A DNA stretch of 64,000 nucleotides, taken from positions 1-64,000 of the forward strand of contig CAJKPX010000008.1 of NCBI GenBank assembly GCA_905201895.1, given 5' to 3'. Of this stretch, positions 55,756-64,000 are shown in pieces. How positions within the stretch are numbered: the first letter of the stretch is position 1; each line of letters opens with the position of its first letter. A model generated the notes under the pieces. That model ran no database searches. It worked only from the letters and a program-made list of their open reading frames with translations, and had not been told where the DNA came from. The stretch comes from an uncultured Eubacteriales bacterium. GTDB taxonomy: Bacteria; Bacillota; Clostridia; Oscillospirales; CAG-272. Both the position numbers and the translations under genes were made by a program.

Positions 55756-57963
55756 ATGAATGAGATGAAAAAACAAAAAAAATGGTCGCTTTTGTATCGC
55801 GTGGGCGATGATGCGCGCGATGCAGCGATCCGCACGCTTGCATCGGAGGCGGGACTTTCCGAGGTGATGGCGAGAGTGCTCCACACGCGAGGCTACCAAA
55901 CTGCGCGTGAGGTTGGAGCATTCTTCCATCAGGAAACCGCGTGCCTCCACGATCCGTTCCTGCTGCTCGATATTCGTCCTGCCATTGAGCGGATTGAGCG
56001 CGCAATTGAGGGGGGCGAGCGCATTGCGATCTATGGAGACTATGACGTTGACGGCGTTACGTCGGTCAGCCTGCTTTACTTGTATCTGCGTGAGCTCGGT
56101 GCCGACGTTGGCTACTATATCCCGAGCCGCATGCTGGAGGGCTACGGTCTTTCTGCTCCTGCCATTGATCGCTTGGCAGAGCGCGGCGTTGGGCTGATGA
56201 TCACGGTTGACACCGGCGTGACCGCAATCGAGGAGATCGAATACGCAAAAACGCTCGGCATTGAAACGGTTGTTACCGACCACCATGAGTGCCGCGACCT
56301 GCTGCCGAATGCCTGTGCAGTTGTCAATCCGCACCGTGAGGGCGATCCCTATCCCTTCAAGGAGCTGGCAGGCGTTGGCGTGATCTTTAAGGTAATCTGC
56401 GCGATCGAAATGGCGCGTTGTCGTCGCGAGGGCCGCTCCGAAATGGAGGGCGTTGAGCGCGTTTGCCGCACCTACGCCGATCTGGTTGCCATCGGAACGA
56501 TTGCGGACGTCATGCCCGTGGTTGATGAAAATCGCCTGATCGTTACGTTGGGACTCGGCTTGATCGAGAACACCAAGCGTCCCGGCTTGCGCGCCTTGAT
56601 CGACGCCGCAATGGGGGCTCGCACCGAGGGCGGTCGCGTACCGCGCAAAAGAAAGATCAACTCGGGCTTTATCGGGTTTACCATCGCACCGCGCATGAAT
56701 GCGGCAGGACGCGTGAGCAGTGCCTCGATCGCGGTCGAGCTGCTTCTGGCAGAGGATGTGTCGCAGGCAGAGCGACTTGCAAATGAGCTTTGTGAGCTGA
56801 ACCTGACGCGTCAGGTGGAGGAAAACCGCATCGCCGAGCAGGCGTACCGCAAGATCGAGCAGACCTTTGATCCTGCCCGCGACCGCGTGATCGTGATTGA
56901 CGATGATACATGGCAGCAGGGTATTATTGGGATTGTTTCCTCGCGTATTACCGAGCATTACGGGCTCCCCTCCATTCTGATCTCCTTCGACGGTACCGCA
57001 AACGGTGAGCCGCTTGGATCGGACGTTGGTAAGGGCTCGGGCAGAAGCATCAAGGGGATGAATCTCGTGGAAGCACTAATCAACTGCGAGGATCTTCTGG
57101 TTCGCTTCGGTGGGCATGAGCTCGCCGCGGGGCTCAGCATCACGCGCTCCAATATCAACGCCTTCCGCCGTCGTATCAACAGCTATGCCGAGGCATGCCT
57201 GGATGACGATGCGCTTTTGGTCAGCCTGGATGCCGATTGTGAGGTCGAGATGCGCGACCTGACTATGCCGCTTGCACAGGAGATCGCTTCGATGGAGCCC
57301 TTTGGAGTCTCCAATCCGATTCCCACCTTTGTTTTGCGCGGTGCGCGCATTCAACGTGTCATTCCATTGGGTGGGGGCAAGCACACCAAGCTGATCGTGG
57401 AGAAGGACGGCAGGGAAATGGCGGCACTCTGGTTTGGAATGTCGGCAGCGCATCTTTCGTTTGAGCCCTCCGATCCGATCGACCTGCTCTTTCAGTTGAG
57501 CATCAACGAATATCAGAACGTGCAGTCGCTGCAAATGATCGTGCAGGATATTCATATCTCGGAACACTTTGCCGAGAGCATGACGCATGAAATTGCGCGT
57601 TACGAGGATATTTCGGCGGGCGCAGCCTACACCGACGCCGAGACTGTTTTGCCCACACGCGATGATTTCGCGCTGGTTTATACGGTGCTTCGCCGTGAAT
57701 TCCGTGCAGGGCACACCGTATTTCCCATGCGGCGCATCATGGCGATCCTTTCCACTCCCGACGGAAAAAGGATCTCCTACATCAAGCTCAAATTCATCAT
57801 TCGCATCATGCAGGAGCTGCAAATCTGCGAAATTACGGAGCCGACTGAGGATTGCTACGTGTTCGGCTTCCATTATCACACTACCAAGACAAACATTGAA
57901 AAATCCTCGATTTTGAGGCGACTCAAATCGCAGTTGCGCAAGCCCGAGGATTCTGGCCGATAA
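55756..57963 (+). CDS. recJ: Single-stranded-DNA-specific exonuclease RecJ
   Basis: A 735-residue DHH-family 5'-3' exonuclease used in recombination and mismatch repair. The catalytic motifs are YGDYDVDGVTS, TVDTGVT, VTDHHECRD and VGTIADVMPV-type blocks; the DHHA1 part has FGGHELAAGLS. An OB-fold follows, and the C-terminal 150 residues form an extra domain seen in Gram-positive RecJ. The gene order recJ-rsh-dtd-hemZ is common in Firmicutes, although apt, often found between recJ and rsh, is missing here. Confidence 0.94.
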   Translation: MNEMKKQKKWSLLYRVGDDARDAAIRTLASEAGLSEVMARVLHTRGYQTAREVGAFFHQETACLHDPFLLLDIRPAIERIERAIEGGERIAIYGDYDVDGVTSVSLLYLYLRELGADVGYYIPSRMLEGYGLSAPAIDRLAERGVGLMITVDTGVTAIEEIEYAKTLGIETVVTDHHECRDLLPNACAVVNPHREGDPYPFKELAGVGVIFKVICAIEMARCRREGRSEMEGVERVCRTYADLVAIGTIADVMPVVDENRLIVTLGLGLIENTKRPGLRALIDAAMGARTEGGRVPRKRKINSGFIGFTIAPRMNAAGRVSSASIAVELLLAEDVSQAERLANELCELNLTRQVEENRIAEQAYRKIEQTFDPARDRVIVIDDDTWQQGIIGIVSSRITEHYGLPSILISFDGTANGEPLGSDVGKGSGRSIKGMNLVEALINCEDLLVRFGGHELAAGLSITRSNINAFRRRINSYAEACLDDDALLVSLDADCEVEMRDLTMPLAQEIASMEPFGVSNPIPTFVLRGARIQRVIPLGGGKHTKLIVEKDGREMAALWFGMSAAHLSFEPSDPIDLLFQLSINEYQNVQSLQMIVQDIHISEHFAESMTHEIARYEDISAGAAYTDAETVLPTRDDFALVYTVLRREFRAGHTVFPMRRIMAILSTPDGKRISYIKLKFIIRIMQELQICEITEPTEDCYVFGFHYHTTKTNIEKSSILRRLKSQLRKPEDSGR

Positions 57964-57999
57964 TTTTTTGTTGAACTGTCGGCAGAAGGAGAGAAGACC

Positions 58000-60222
58000 A
58001 TGAACGAGACAGCAGTACACACCGACATCAGCCGACTGCTTGACATATTGAGAGCGACCGGAAAGAAATACGATCTGGAAAAAATCTGCGCTGCATTTGA
58101 ATACGCAAGGGACCTGCACGAGGGGCAGTTCCGTGTCAGCGGTGAGGCATATATTTCGCATCCGATCGCGGTTGCCGAGATCGTTGCGGGGCTGGAGCTT
58201 GACACCGATTCGATCTGCGCGGCGCTTCTGCACGATACGGTGGAGGATTGCTCGGAAAAAACCGACCTGAAGGAGGTTGAAAAGAAATTCGGCTCCGCAG
58301 TTGCGATGCTCGTTGACGGTCTGACCAAAATCGTGGTGCTTCAGGTGGAGGATAAGGAGGAGGCGCACATTGAAAACCTGCGCAAGATGCTCCTTGCCAT
58401 GTCGCGCGACGTTCGTGTGATCTTCATCAAGCTCTGCGATCGCCTGCACAATATGCGCACGCTCGAGGTCAAGCCCGACCATAAGCGCCGCATTACTGCG
58501 CTTGAGACCATGCAGGTCTATGCACCGCTTGCTCACCGCCTCGGTATGCAGCGTATCAAGCAAGAGCTGGAAAATCTCGGCCTGCGCTATCTCGACCCGA
58601 TCGGATATGCCGAGGTGCGTCAGCACATTGAGGAAAAATACGGCGAAAATCTCGGTTTTATCGAAAGTATCCGCTCAACGGTTGACCGAAAAATGCGTGA
58701 AAACAATATTCATTTCACGCTCGAGGGACGCATCAAATCGGTTTATTCGATCTACAAAAAGATGTATAACCAGAACAAGTCCTTCGATCAGATTTACGAC
58801 TTTTACGCACTCCGCATCATCGTGGATACCGAGCTGGAGTGCTATACCGCGCTCGGCTTGATCCACGAAATGTTCAATTCGATTCCCGGACGCTTCAAGG
58901 ATTATATTTCCACGCCGAAGCCGAATATGTATCGCTCGCTCCATACCACCGTGATCGGTCGCGACGGTATTCCGTTTGAGGTACAGATTCGTACGTGGGA
59001 AATGCACCACGTTGCCGAATACGGTATCGCGGCGCATTGGAAATACAAATCGGGGGCATCCTCCAAGGAGGACATGGACCGCAAGCTCGAGTGGATCTCG
59101 CGATTGATCGAAACCGAGGACGAACAGCGTGATCCCGACGAGTTTATGAATGCCCTCAAAACCGATATCTTCCATGACGAGGTCTTTGTGTTCACACCCA
59201 AGGGCGACGTGATTGCGCTCCCGAGCGGGGCAAACGTGATCGACTTTGCTTATGCGATTCACTCGGCTGTGGGTGAGAAGATGATCGGCGGTAAGATCAA
59301 CGGCATGATCGTTCCGATCGACCGCACCCTGGAGAACGGTGAGATCGTTGAGATCATGACTTCCTCGGCATCCAAGGGACCGAGCCGCGATTGGCTCAAT
59401 ATCGTGAAAACGAGTGCGGCACGCTCCAAGATTCGCGCATGGTTTAAGCGCGAGAAACGGGCAGATAATATCGTTATGGGTAAGGCGGCGATCGAGGCGG
59501 AGATCCGCAAGATGCGCAGGACCTGCACCGAAGCACAGCGCGACGCGATCGTCACCGCAATCAGCGAGCGCGTGGGATTCAGCAGCGCGGAGGATTTCTA
59601 CAACGCCATCGGCTACGGTGGACTTTCGATCTCCAAAATTCTTGCACGTCTGCAGGATGAGTGCGAGCGCGCGCTCAAGCCCGAAATCCCCGAGCCTGAG
59701 ATCAAGGAGCCCGAGCAGGTTGTAATCAACAAGCCCAAAAACGTCAAGTCGAACAGCGGTGTTGTGGTGGACGGCGAGCATGGATGCATGGTCAAGTTTG
59801 CAAAATGCTGCAATCCGCTTCCGGGTGACGCGATCATCGGCTTCGTAACCAAGGGCTTTGGCATCTCGATCCATAAGTGCGACTGTCCCAACGTGGCAGC
59901 GGGTCAAAAAACGCCCGAGAATGCCGAGCGCTGGAAGTCGGCACATTGGGAGGCTGCCGAAACCTCGGGAGCAGGGCACAGCATTTACGAGGCGCTCCTG
60001 CAAATCCAGGTCGAGGACCGCATCGGCATGCTTGCAGACGTCACCACGGCTCTTGCCGATATGCGCGTGTCGATTTTGCAGGTTGGTGTATTCAATCACA
60101 GCGACGGTCGCTCCACCATCAATCTCAAGGTTGGATGCCGCAACATCGACCACTATAATTCCATCGTTTCCAGATTGCGCAGCTTGAGCGGTGTAGAGCA
60201 TATTCTGCGCGGATTTTCGTGA
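58000..60222 (+). CDS. relA: Bifunctional (p)ppGpp synthetase/hydrolase (Rsh)
   Basis: A 740-residue stringent-response enzyme. The HD hydrolase domain has SHPIAVAEI and LLHDTVEDC, with KLCDRLHNMRT later. The synthetase domain has the YRSLHTTVIG and AEYGIAAHWKYK motifs. A TGS domain (VFTPKGDVIALPSG), a zinc-finger-like segment with AKCCNPLPGD and a C-terminal ACT domain follow. Both activities appear intact. The neighbouring cdaA means that enzymes for two nucleotide alarmones lie within 8 kb. Confidence 0.95.
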   Translation: MNETAVHTDISRLLDILRATGKKYDLEKICAAFEYARDLHEGQFRVSGEAYISHPIAVAEIVAGLELDTDSICAALLHDTVEDCSEKTDLKEVEKKFGSAVAMLVDGLTKIVVLQVEDKEEAHIENLRKMLLAMSRDVRVIFIKLCDRLHNMRTLEVKPDHKRRITALETMQVYAPLAHRLGMQRIKQELENLGLRYLDPIGYAEVRQHIEEKYGENLGFIESIRSTVDRKMRENNIHFTLEGRIKSVYSIYKKMYNQNKSFDQIYDFYALRIIVDTELECYTALGLIHEMFNSIPGRFKDYISTPKPNMYRSLHTTVIGRDGIPFEVQIRTWEMHHVAEYGIAAHWKYKSGASSKEDMDRKLEWISRLIETEDEQRDPDEFMNALKTDIFHDEVFVFTPKGDVIALPSGANVIDFAYAIHSAVGEKMIGGKINGMIVPIDRTLENGEIVEIMTSSASKGPSRDWLNIVKTSAARSKIRAWFKREKRADNIVMGKAAIEAEIRKMRRTCTEAQRDAIVTAISERVGFSSAEDFYNAIGYGGLSISKILARLQDECERALKPEIPEPEIKEPEQVVINKPKNVKSNSGVVVDGEHGCMVKFAKCCNPLPGDAIIGFVTKGFGISIHKCDCPNVAAGQKTPENAERWKSAHWEAAETSGAGHSIYEALLQIQVEDRIGMLADVTTALADMRVSILQVGVFNHSDGRSTINLKVGCRNIDHYNSIVSRLRSLSGVEHILRGFS

Positions 60223-60254
60223 TTTTCGACTGAAAAAAGAAAGGCTTTTGAACT

Positions 60255-60713
60255 ATGAAGGCAGTTATACAGCGCGTTTTAGGCGCGCGCGTGGTTGTTG
60301 ACGGCGAGTGCGTTGGCAGCTGCGAACAGGGATATATGATCCTGTTGGGCGTTGCCGCGGGGGATACCGAGGAGGACGCCGAGCTTCTGTGCCGCAAGAT
60401 CGTCAATCTGCGCATTTTCTGTGACGAGGCAGGCAAAATGAATCGTTCGATCAAGGATATCGACGGCGAAATGCTTGTGATCTCGCAGTTTACGCTGCTT
60501 GCCAATTACCGTCACGGCAACCGCCCCGATTTTCTCGAATCGGCAAAGCCGGATGAGGCAAACCGCTTGTATGAATATTTCAAATCGCTTGCAGCCGCAG
60601 AGGTGCGTCGCGTGGAGTCCGGGGTTTTTGGGGCACACATGGAAGTGAGCTTGACCAACAACGGTCCCGTGACTATCGTGATGGACAGCGAAGTGCTCAA
60701 GAGGAAGAAGTAA
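60255..60713 (+). CDS. dtd: D-aminoacyl-tRNA deacylase
   Basis: A 152-residue quality-control enzyme that frees tRNA from D-amino acids and from mischarged glycine. The active-site motifs are SQFTLLANYRHGNRP and NNGPVTIVMDS (the Gly-Pro motif that excludes L-amino acids). The length is standard. It lies 32 bases after rsh and 10 before hemZ. Confidence 0.95.
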   Translation: MKAVIQRVLGARVVVDGECVGSCEQGYMILLGVAAGDTEEDAELLCRKIVNLRIFCDEAGKMNRSIKDIDGEMLVISQFTLLANYRHGNRPDFLESAKPDEANRLYEYFKSLAAAEVRRVESGVFGAHMEVSLTNNGPVTIVMDSEVLKRKK

Positions 60714-60723
60714 GGGTGAGGAT

Positions 60724-62220
60724 ATGAAGCTGATCTTAAATGGAAATATCAACGTATATTACGTTCAAACCCTGTGTATGATCTTTTTTCCGGGCGAAAA
60801 GTTCGGGCAGGCAGAGCAGGAAACGCCCGATGCACCCGAGCTGCGCCTGATCCTGCGCGAAAGCGCGGAGGGGGTCACCGCATCGGTGCGTGTCTCCGCA
60901 TTCGGAAAATCAACCGATGCCGAGCGCTATTATCCCAATTCCGAATTTTATAACCGTGATAAGCTGATTAAGCTTGCTTGCGGCGCGGCGGTGATTGCTG
61001 CCTGCGGGGAGCTGATGGGCTACCGTCCCTCGTGGGGCATGCTCACGGGTGTGCGACCCTCCAAGGTTGCAACCGAGCTGCTCGCGAGCGGCATGAGTAA
61101 AACGCGCGTCAAGAGAACGCTTGCGTCGGAATATTTCGTCATTCCCAAAAAGGCGGCACTTGCAACCGACGTGGCGCTTGCCGAGCAAAAGATCATCGGC
61201 GTGCCCGACAAAAAGGATTGCAGCGTTTATATCGCCATTCCATTCTGTCCTACGCGCTGCTCCTATTGCTCCTTTGTTTCCTATACGTCCCCCAAGCTCC
61301 TCTCGCTCATTCCCGATTATCTGGAGCATCTTTACGTTGACATTGAAAAGACCTTTGCCAAGATCCGTGAGCTGGGATTGCGCGTGCGCTCGGTCTATAT
61401 CGGGGGCGGAACCCCTACCATCCTTACGGCAGATCAGCTTCGCCGCCTGCTCGGCACGGTCGCAGAGCAGACCGACGTGACCGCACTTGAGGAATATACG
61501 CTCGAATCGGGCAGGCCTGATACCATTACCGCCGAAAAATTTGCCGTTGCCAAGGAATACGGCGTCACCCGTGTTTGCGTCAATCCGCAGTCTCTTTGCG
61601 AGGAGGTTTTGCAGGGAATTGGCAGAAGTCACACGGTTGAGGATTTCATGCGTGCCTTTGAGATTGCACGTGAGGCGGAAATTCCGCAGATCAACACCGA
61701 TCTGATCGTGGGACTCCCGGGAGACACCTTTAAGAAATTTGCTTATACATTTGATCAGATTCTCGCGCTTCGTCCCGAGAATATCACCGTACATACCTTC
61801 TGCGTCAAAAAGGCTGCAGAAATTCTCAAGCAGGGAAGCCAGGTTTATTCTCTGCGCGGAGGTGATGCAGGCAAATGTGTTGATTACAGCCAGCTCAAAA
61901 CCCAGCAGGAGGGATATATTCCGTATTACATGTATCGGCAGAAGAATACTGTCGGCAATTTTGAAAACGTCGGCTTTGCTCTGCCGGGTACGGAATGCCG
62001 CTATAACGTCTATATGATGGAGGAGGTTCATTCGATCTTTGCCGTTGGAGCGGGAGCGGTGTCCAAAATGGTGGACTATCATCCCGACGGCGGCGACAAG
62101 CCGATCATCCGCCGTTTGTTCTATCCCAAATATCCCTATGAATATCTCAAGGATACCAGCACAGATGAAAAGCTGGCAGAGATGGAGGCTTTTTACAGAG
62201 AGCGGGGAATTCTGCTCTGA
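60724..62220 (+). CDS. hemZ: Coproporphyrinogen III oxidase-like radical-SAM enzyme (HemZ)
   Basis: A 498-residue radical-SAM protein. About 160 residues of N-terminal domain (YRPSWGMLTGVRPSK) precede the cluster motif CPTRCSYCSF and the GGGTPTILTADQ block; the DLIVGLPGDT strand follows. This is the HemZ arrangement of Bacillus and Clostridia, annotated as oxygen-independent coproporphyrinogen dehydrogenase, although related HemN-like proteins can instead be haem chaperones or methyltransferases. No other haem gene is nearby. Confidence 0.86.
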   Translation: MKLILNGNINVYYVQTLCMIFFPGEKFGQAEQETPDAPELRLILRESAEGVTASVRVSAFGKSTDAERYYPNSEFYNRDKLIKLACGAAVIAACGELMGYRPSWGMLTGVRPSKVATELLASGMSKTRVKRTLASEYFVIPKKAALATDVALAEQKIIGVPDKKDCSVYIAIPFCPTRCSYCSFVSYTSPKLLSLIPDYLEHLYVDIEKTFAKIRELGLRVRSVYIGGGTPTILTADQLRRLLGTVAEQTDVTALEEYTLESGRPDTITAEKFAVAKEYGVTRVCVNPQSLCEEVLQGIGRSHTVEDFMRAFEIAREAEIPQINTDLIVGLPGDTFKKFAYTFDQILALRPENITVHTFCVKKAAEILKQGSQVYSLRGGDAGKCVDYSQLKTQQEGYIPYYMYRQKNTVGNFENVGFALPGTECRYNVYMMEEVHSIFAVGAGAVSKMVDYHPDGGDKPIIRRLFYPKYPYEYLKDTSTDEKLAEMEAFYRERGILL

Positions 62221-62267
62221 CGTCCCCGTGACTGAACCGATCCACCGTCAGGAAAGGATCCGTTTTT

Positions 62268-63179
62268 ATGAAGCATTACACAATCGAATCCAGGCAAAGC
62301 GAGGAGGCGCTTGCTCGGCTGGTTGCCGAGAGCGATGCCACGCTCGAATCCAACATGCGCCGCATTTCTCGCAGCATTGCATCGCAGGCAGATCAACGCC
62401 TGATCGGTCTGACAGGTCCCACCTGCTCGGGAAAAACAACTGCTGCGCGGCTTTTTACCGATTATATGGAGTCGCACGGGCACAACGTTCACGTCATTTC
62501 GGTTGATGATTTCTATTTCGACAAGGAATATCTCACGCGTCGTGCCGATGCCGACCCCAATATCGAGATCGACTACGATTCAGAGGAAACGATTGACACA
62601 GAGCTTCTTGCCGAGCGTGCCGAGAGTCTGCTCGCCTGCAAGCCAACGCAGATGCCGCGATTTGATTTTCGATCGGGAAAACGCGTGGACGGTGGTGTGA
62701 TCACACCCGAACGAGGTGACCTGTTTCTCTTTGAGGGGATTCAGGTGCTCTATCCGTCGGTGCGCGAAATTCTTTCCGGCTCGGCGTACCGTAGCATCTA
62801 TATCTATCCCGAATCTTCGATTGCGGTTGGCGGTCAAACTTTTTTGCCCGATGAAATCCGTCTTATGAGACGCCTCGTGCGTGACTACCGCTACCGTGCC
62901 TCCTCACCCTCATTCACGCTCTATCTCTGGCAGAGTGTGCGCGCCAACGAGGAGCGGAGTATTTTCCCGTATGCCGATGCCTGCAACGACCGGCTCGACT
63001 CGACTATGCCTTACGAAATTGGAATGCTTAAGCCCTATCTGGAGCAGATTTTGCCGTCTGTTGCCCCCGACGATCGCTTCTACGGCGAGGCACAGCGAAT
63101 TCTTCAAAAAATTGCATCGGTGCAGGCGGTTTCGAGCCACCTGCTCACCGAAACTTCACTTTACAAGGAATTTATCTGA
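62268..63179 (+). CDS. Uridine-kinase-like nucleoside kinase
   Basis: A 303-residue P-loop kinase of the phosphoribulokinase/uridine kinase group. The Walker A motif is GLTGPTCSGKTTAA at about residues 47-60, ISVDDFYFDKEYL follows, and LFEGIQVLYP is the Walker B region. RRLVRDYRYR is the lid. The first 40 residues are additional compared with Udk. Substrate assignment to uridine/cytidine is likely but not certain. Its stop overlaps the next start by one base. Confidence 0.85.
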   Translation: MKHYTIESRQSEEALARLVAESDATLESNMRRISRSIASQADQRLIGLTGPTCSGKTTAARLFTDYMESHGHNVHVISVDDFYFDKEYLTRRADADPNIEIDYDSEETIDTELLAERAESLLACKPTQMPRFDFRSGKRVDGGVITPERGDLFLFEGIQVLYPSVREILSGSAYRSIYIYPESSIAVGGQTFLPDEIRLMRRLVRDYRYRASSPSFTLYLWQSVRANEERSIFPYADACNDRLDSTMPYEIGMLKPYLEQILPSVAPDDRFYGEAQRILQKIASVQAVSSHLLTETSLYKEFI

Positions 63180-64000
63180 TGAAAACGATACTCAAAAATG
63201 CAACGCTACTGCCCGAATACGGCTTTGAAGGTCGCCGCGTGCACGTCACGGTGGAGGATCGCCGCATCACTGCAATTGGGGAGACTCTCCCCGATTTGAC
63301 CAACGCCGAGGTGATTGATTGCAAGGGCGATCTTCTGATCTCCGCATTCTACAACACGCATTGTCACGCCGCCATGACGCTCTTTCGCGGCTACGGCGAG
63401 GATCTGCCGCTCCAGAGATGGCTCGAGGAGCGCATCTTTCCCGCCGAGGATCGACTGACTCATGAAAGCGTGCTGGCAGGCACGCGACTTGCCATTGCGG
63501 AAATGCTCCGAAACGGCATCGCATCCTTTTCGGATATGTATATGTTTGAGGATGCCGTTGCAGAGGCGGTGCTCGAGAGCGGCATCAAGGCAAATCTCTC
63601 GCGCAGCTTCGTTTCCTTTGATCCCAATGCAACGCTCGCAAATGATTTCCGCTTTGAGGAATTCCTTTCGCTTGCAAAAAATTATCATCACGCAGACGAT
63701 GACCGCATCCTCGTGGATATGTCGCTTCACGCCGAATACACCAATCAGCCGCACTATTGCCGTGAGGTTGCAGACTATGCCGCCGCGCACGGCTTTGGCA
63801 TGCAAATTCACCTTTCCGAAACCGAAAAGGAGCACCTGGAGTGTATCGGCAGGCACCAAAAGACTCCAACCGAGTTCTTCCGCGATGCAGGCGTGCTTGA
63901 CGTTCGCACCACCGCAGCTCATTGCGTTTGGGTGAGCGACTCCGATCTTTCGATTCTTTCCGAAAAGCACGTGAGCGTTGCGCACAATCCCGTTAGTAAT
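63179..64000 (+). CDS. Amidohydrolase, MTA/SAH deaminase-like (3' end outside window)
   Basis: The first 274 codons of an amidohydrolase of the TrzN/SsnA/MtaD group; the frame is still open at the window edge. The N-terminal beta domain is followed by FYNTHCHAAMTLFRGYGEDL, whose HxH pair binds the metal, then by QIHLSETEKE and TTAAHCVWV with further ligands. The blocks resemble 5-methylthioadenosine/S-adenosylhomocysteine deaminases most, but other deaminases of the group share them. It overlaps the nucleoside kinase by one base (TGATG), which suggests a joint nucleoside role. Confidence 0.84.
   Translation, partial: MKTILKNATLLPEYGFEGRRVHVTVEDRRITAIGETLPDLTNAEVIDCKGDLLISAFYNTHCHAAMTLFRGYGEDLPLQRWLEERIFPAEDRLTHESVLAGTRLAIAEMLRNGIASFSDMYMFEDAVAEAVLESGIKANLSRSFVSFDPNATLANDFRFEEFLSLAKNYHHADDDRILVDMSLHAEYTNQPHYCREVADYAAAHGFGMQIHLSETEKEHLECIGRHQKTPTEFFRDAGVLDVRTTAAHCVWVSDSDLSILSEKHVSVAHNPVSN

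Noticed and set aside
1..64000. CRISPR arrays, insertion sequences, prophage genes, tRNA or rRNA genes
   Set aside because: Looked for evenly spaced repeats, transposase or phage protein motifs, and tRNA arms; none was seen by eye, although a tRNA search program would be more sensitive.

Overview
The window looks like a chromosomal segment of an anaerobic, fermentative member of the Clostridia. The reasons are an electron-bifurcating [FeFe]-hydrogenase operon, AdhE behind a Rex-type operator, lysine and ZTP riboswitches, the CdaA/Rsh signalling genes, HemZ, MtaB and strong Shine-Dalgarno sites. Nearly every promoter I can read has a TTGACA-like and a TATAAT-like box separated by exactly 17 bases. 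I saw no rRNA, tRNA, CRISPR array, insertion sequence or prophage. The assignment to Clostridia is inference from gene content; no marker gene here fixes the genus.

Layout. 1-3.4 kb (minus): glycerol-1-phosphate dehydrogenase, a NagD-type HAD phosphatase and an AI-2E-family membrane protein. 3.7-4.5 kb: PlsC-like acyltransferase. 4.6-16.8 kb: purine operon behind a ZTP riboswitch (purE, a PurF homologue without glutaminase residues, purM, purN, PurO-type IMP cyclohydrolase, stand-alone AICAR transformylase, glyA, purD, purL). 16.8-20.2 kb: lysine riboswitch followed by dapA-dapB-lysA. 20.2-28.2 kb (minus): rpe; tsaE-tsaB-rpiB-ispD-ispF; a DUF896 gene; rpmB; and mtaB followed after one base by a long gene that I read as a catalytically dead relative of PurL. 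28.4-37 kb (plus): upp, an RluA-type pseudouridine synthase, lnt, adhE with a small-molecule kinase-like gene, guaB. 37.2-45.6 kb: ten-gene hydrogenase operon in which a sensory-looking cassette (DRTGG proteins, two GHKL ATPases, a HydS-like hydrogenase, a PHP protein) lies between hydC and hydB/hydA. 45.7-50.5 kb: GH13 glucosidase, SASA-domain lipoprotein, an XRE regulator behind a leader with a tiny well-translated ORF and a terminator, and a NodB-type deacetylase. 50.6-64 kb (plus): nicotinate phosphoribosyltransferase, cdaA, a CdaR reduced to its membrane anchor, a COG2509 flavoprotein, rseC, recJ, rsh, dtd, hemZ, a uridine-kinase-like gene and a truncated amidohydrolase gene.

How it fits together. 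The purine operon responds to ZTP, which rises when 10-formyl-tetrahydrofolate is short, and it carries glyA, which supplies glycine and one-carbon units. The hydrogenase and AdhE dispose of reductant as hydrogen and ethanol; the operator at adhE suggests NADH-responsive control and the cassette in the hydrogenase operon suggests a hydrogen- or redox-sensing branch. The most unusual items are the PurL-like pseudoenzyme downstream of mtaB, the XRE leader with its small ORF, the minimal CdaR and the two H-cluster motif variants.
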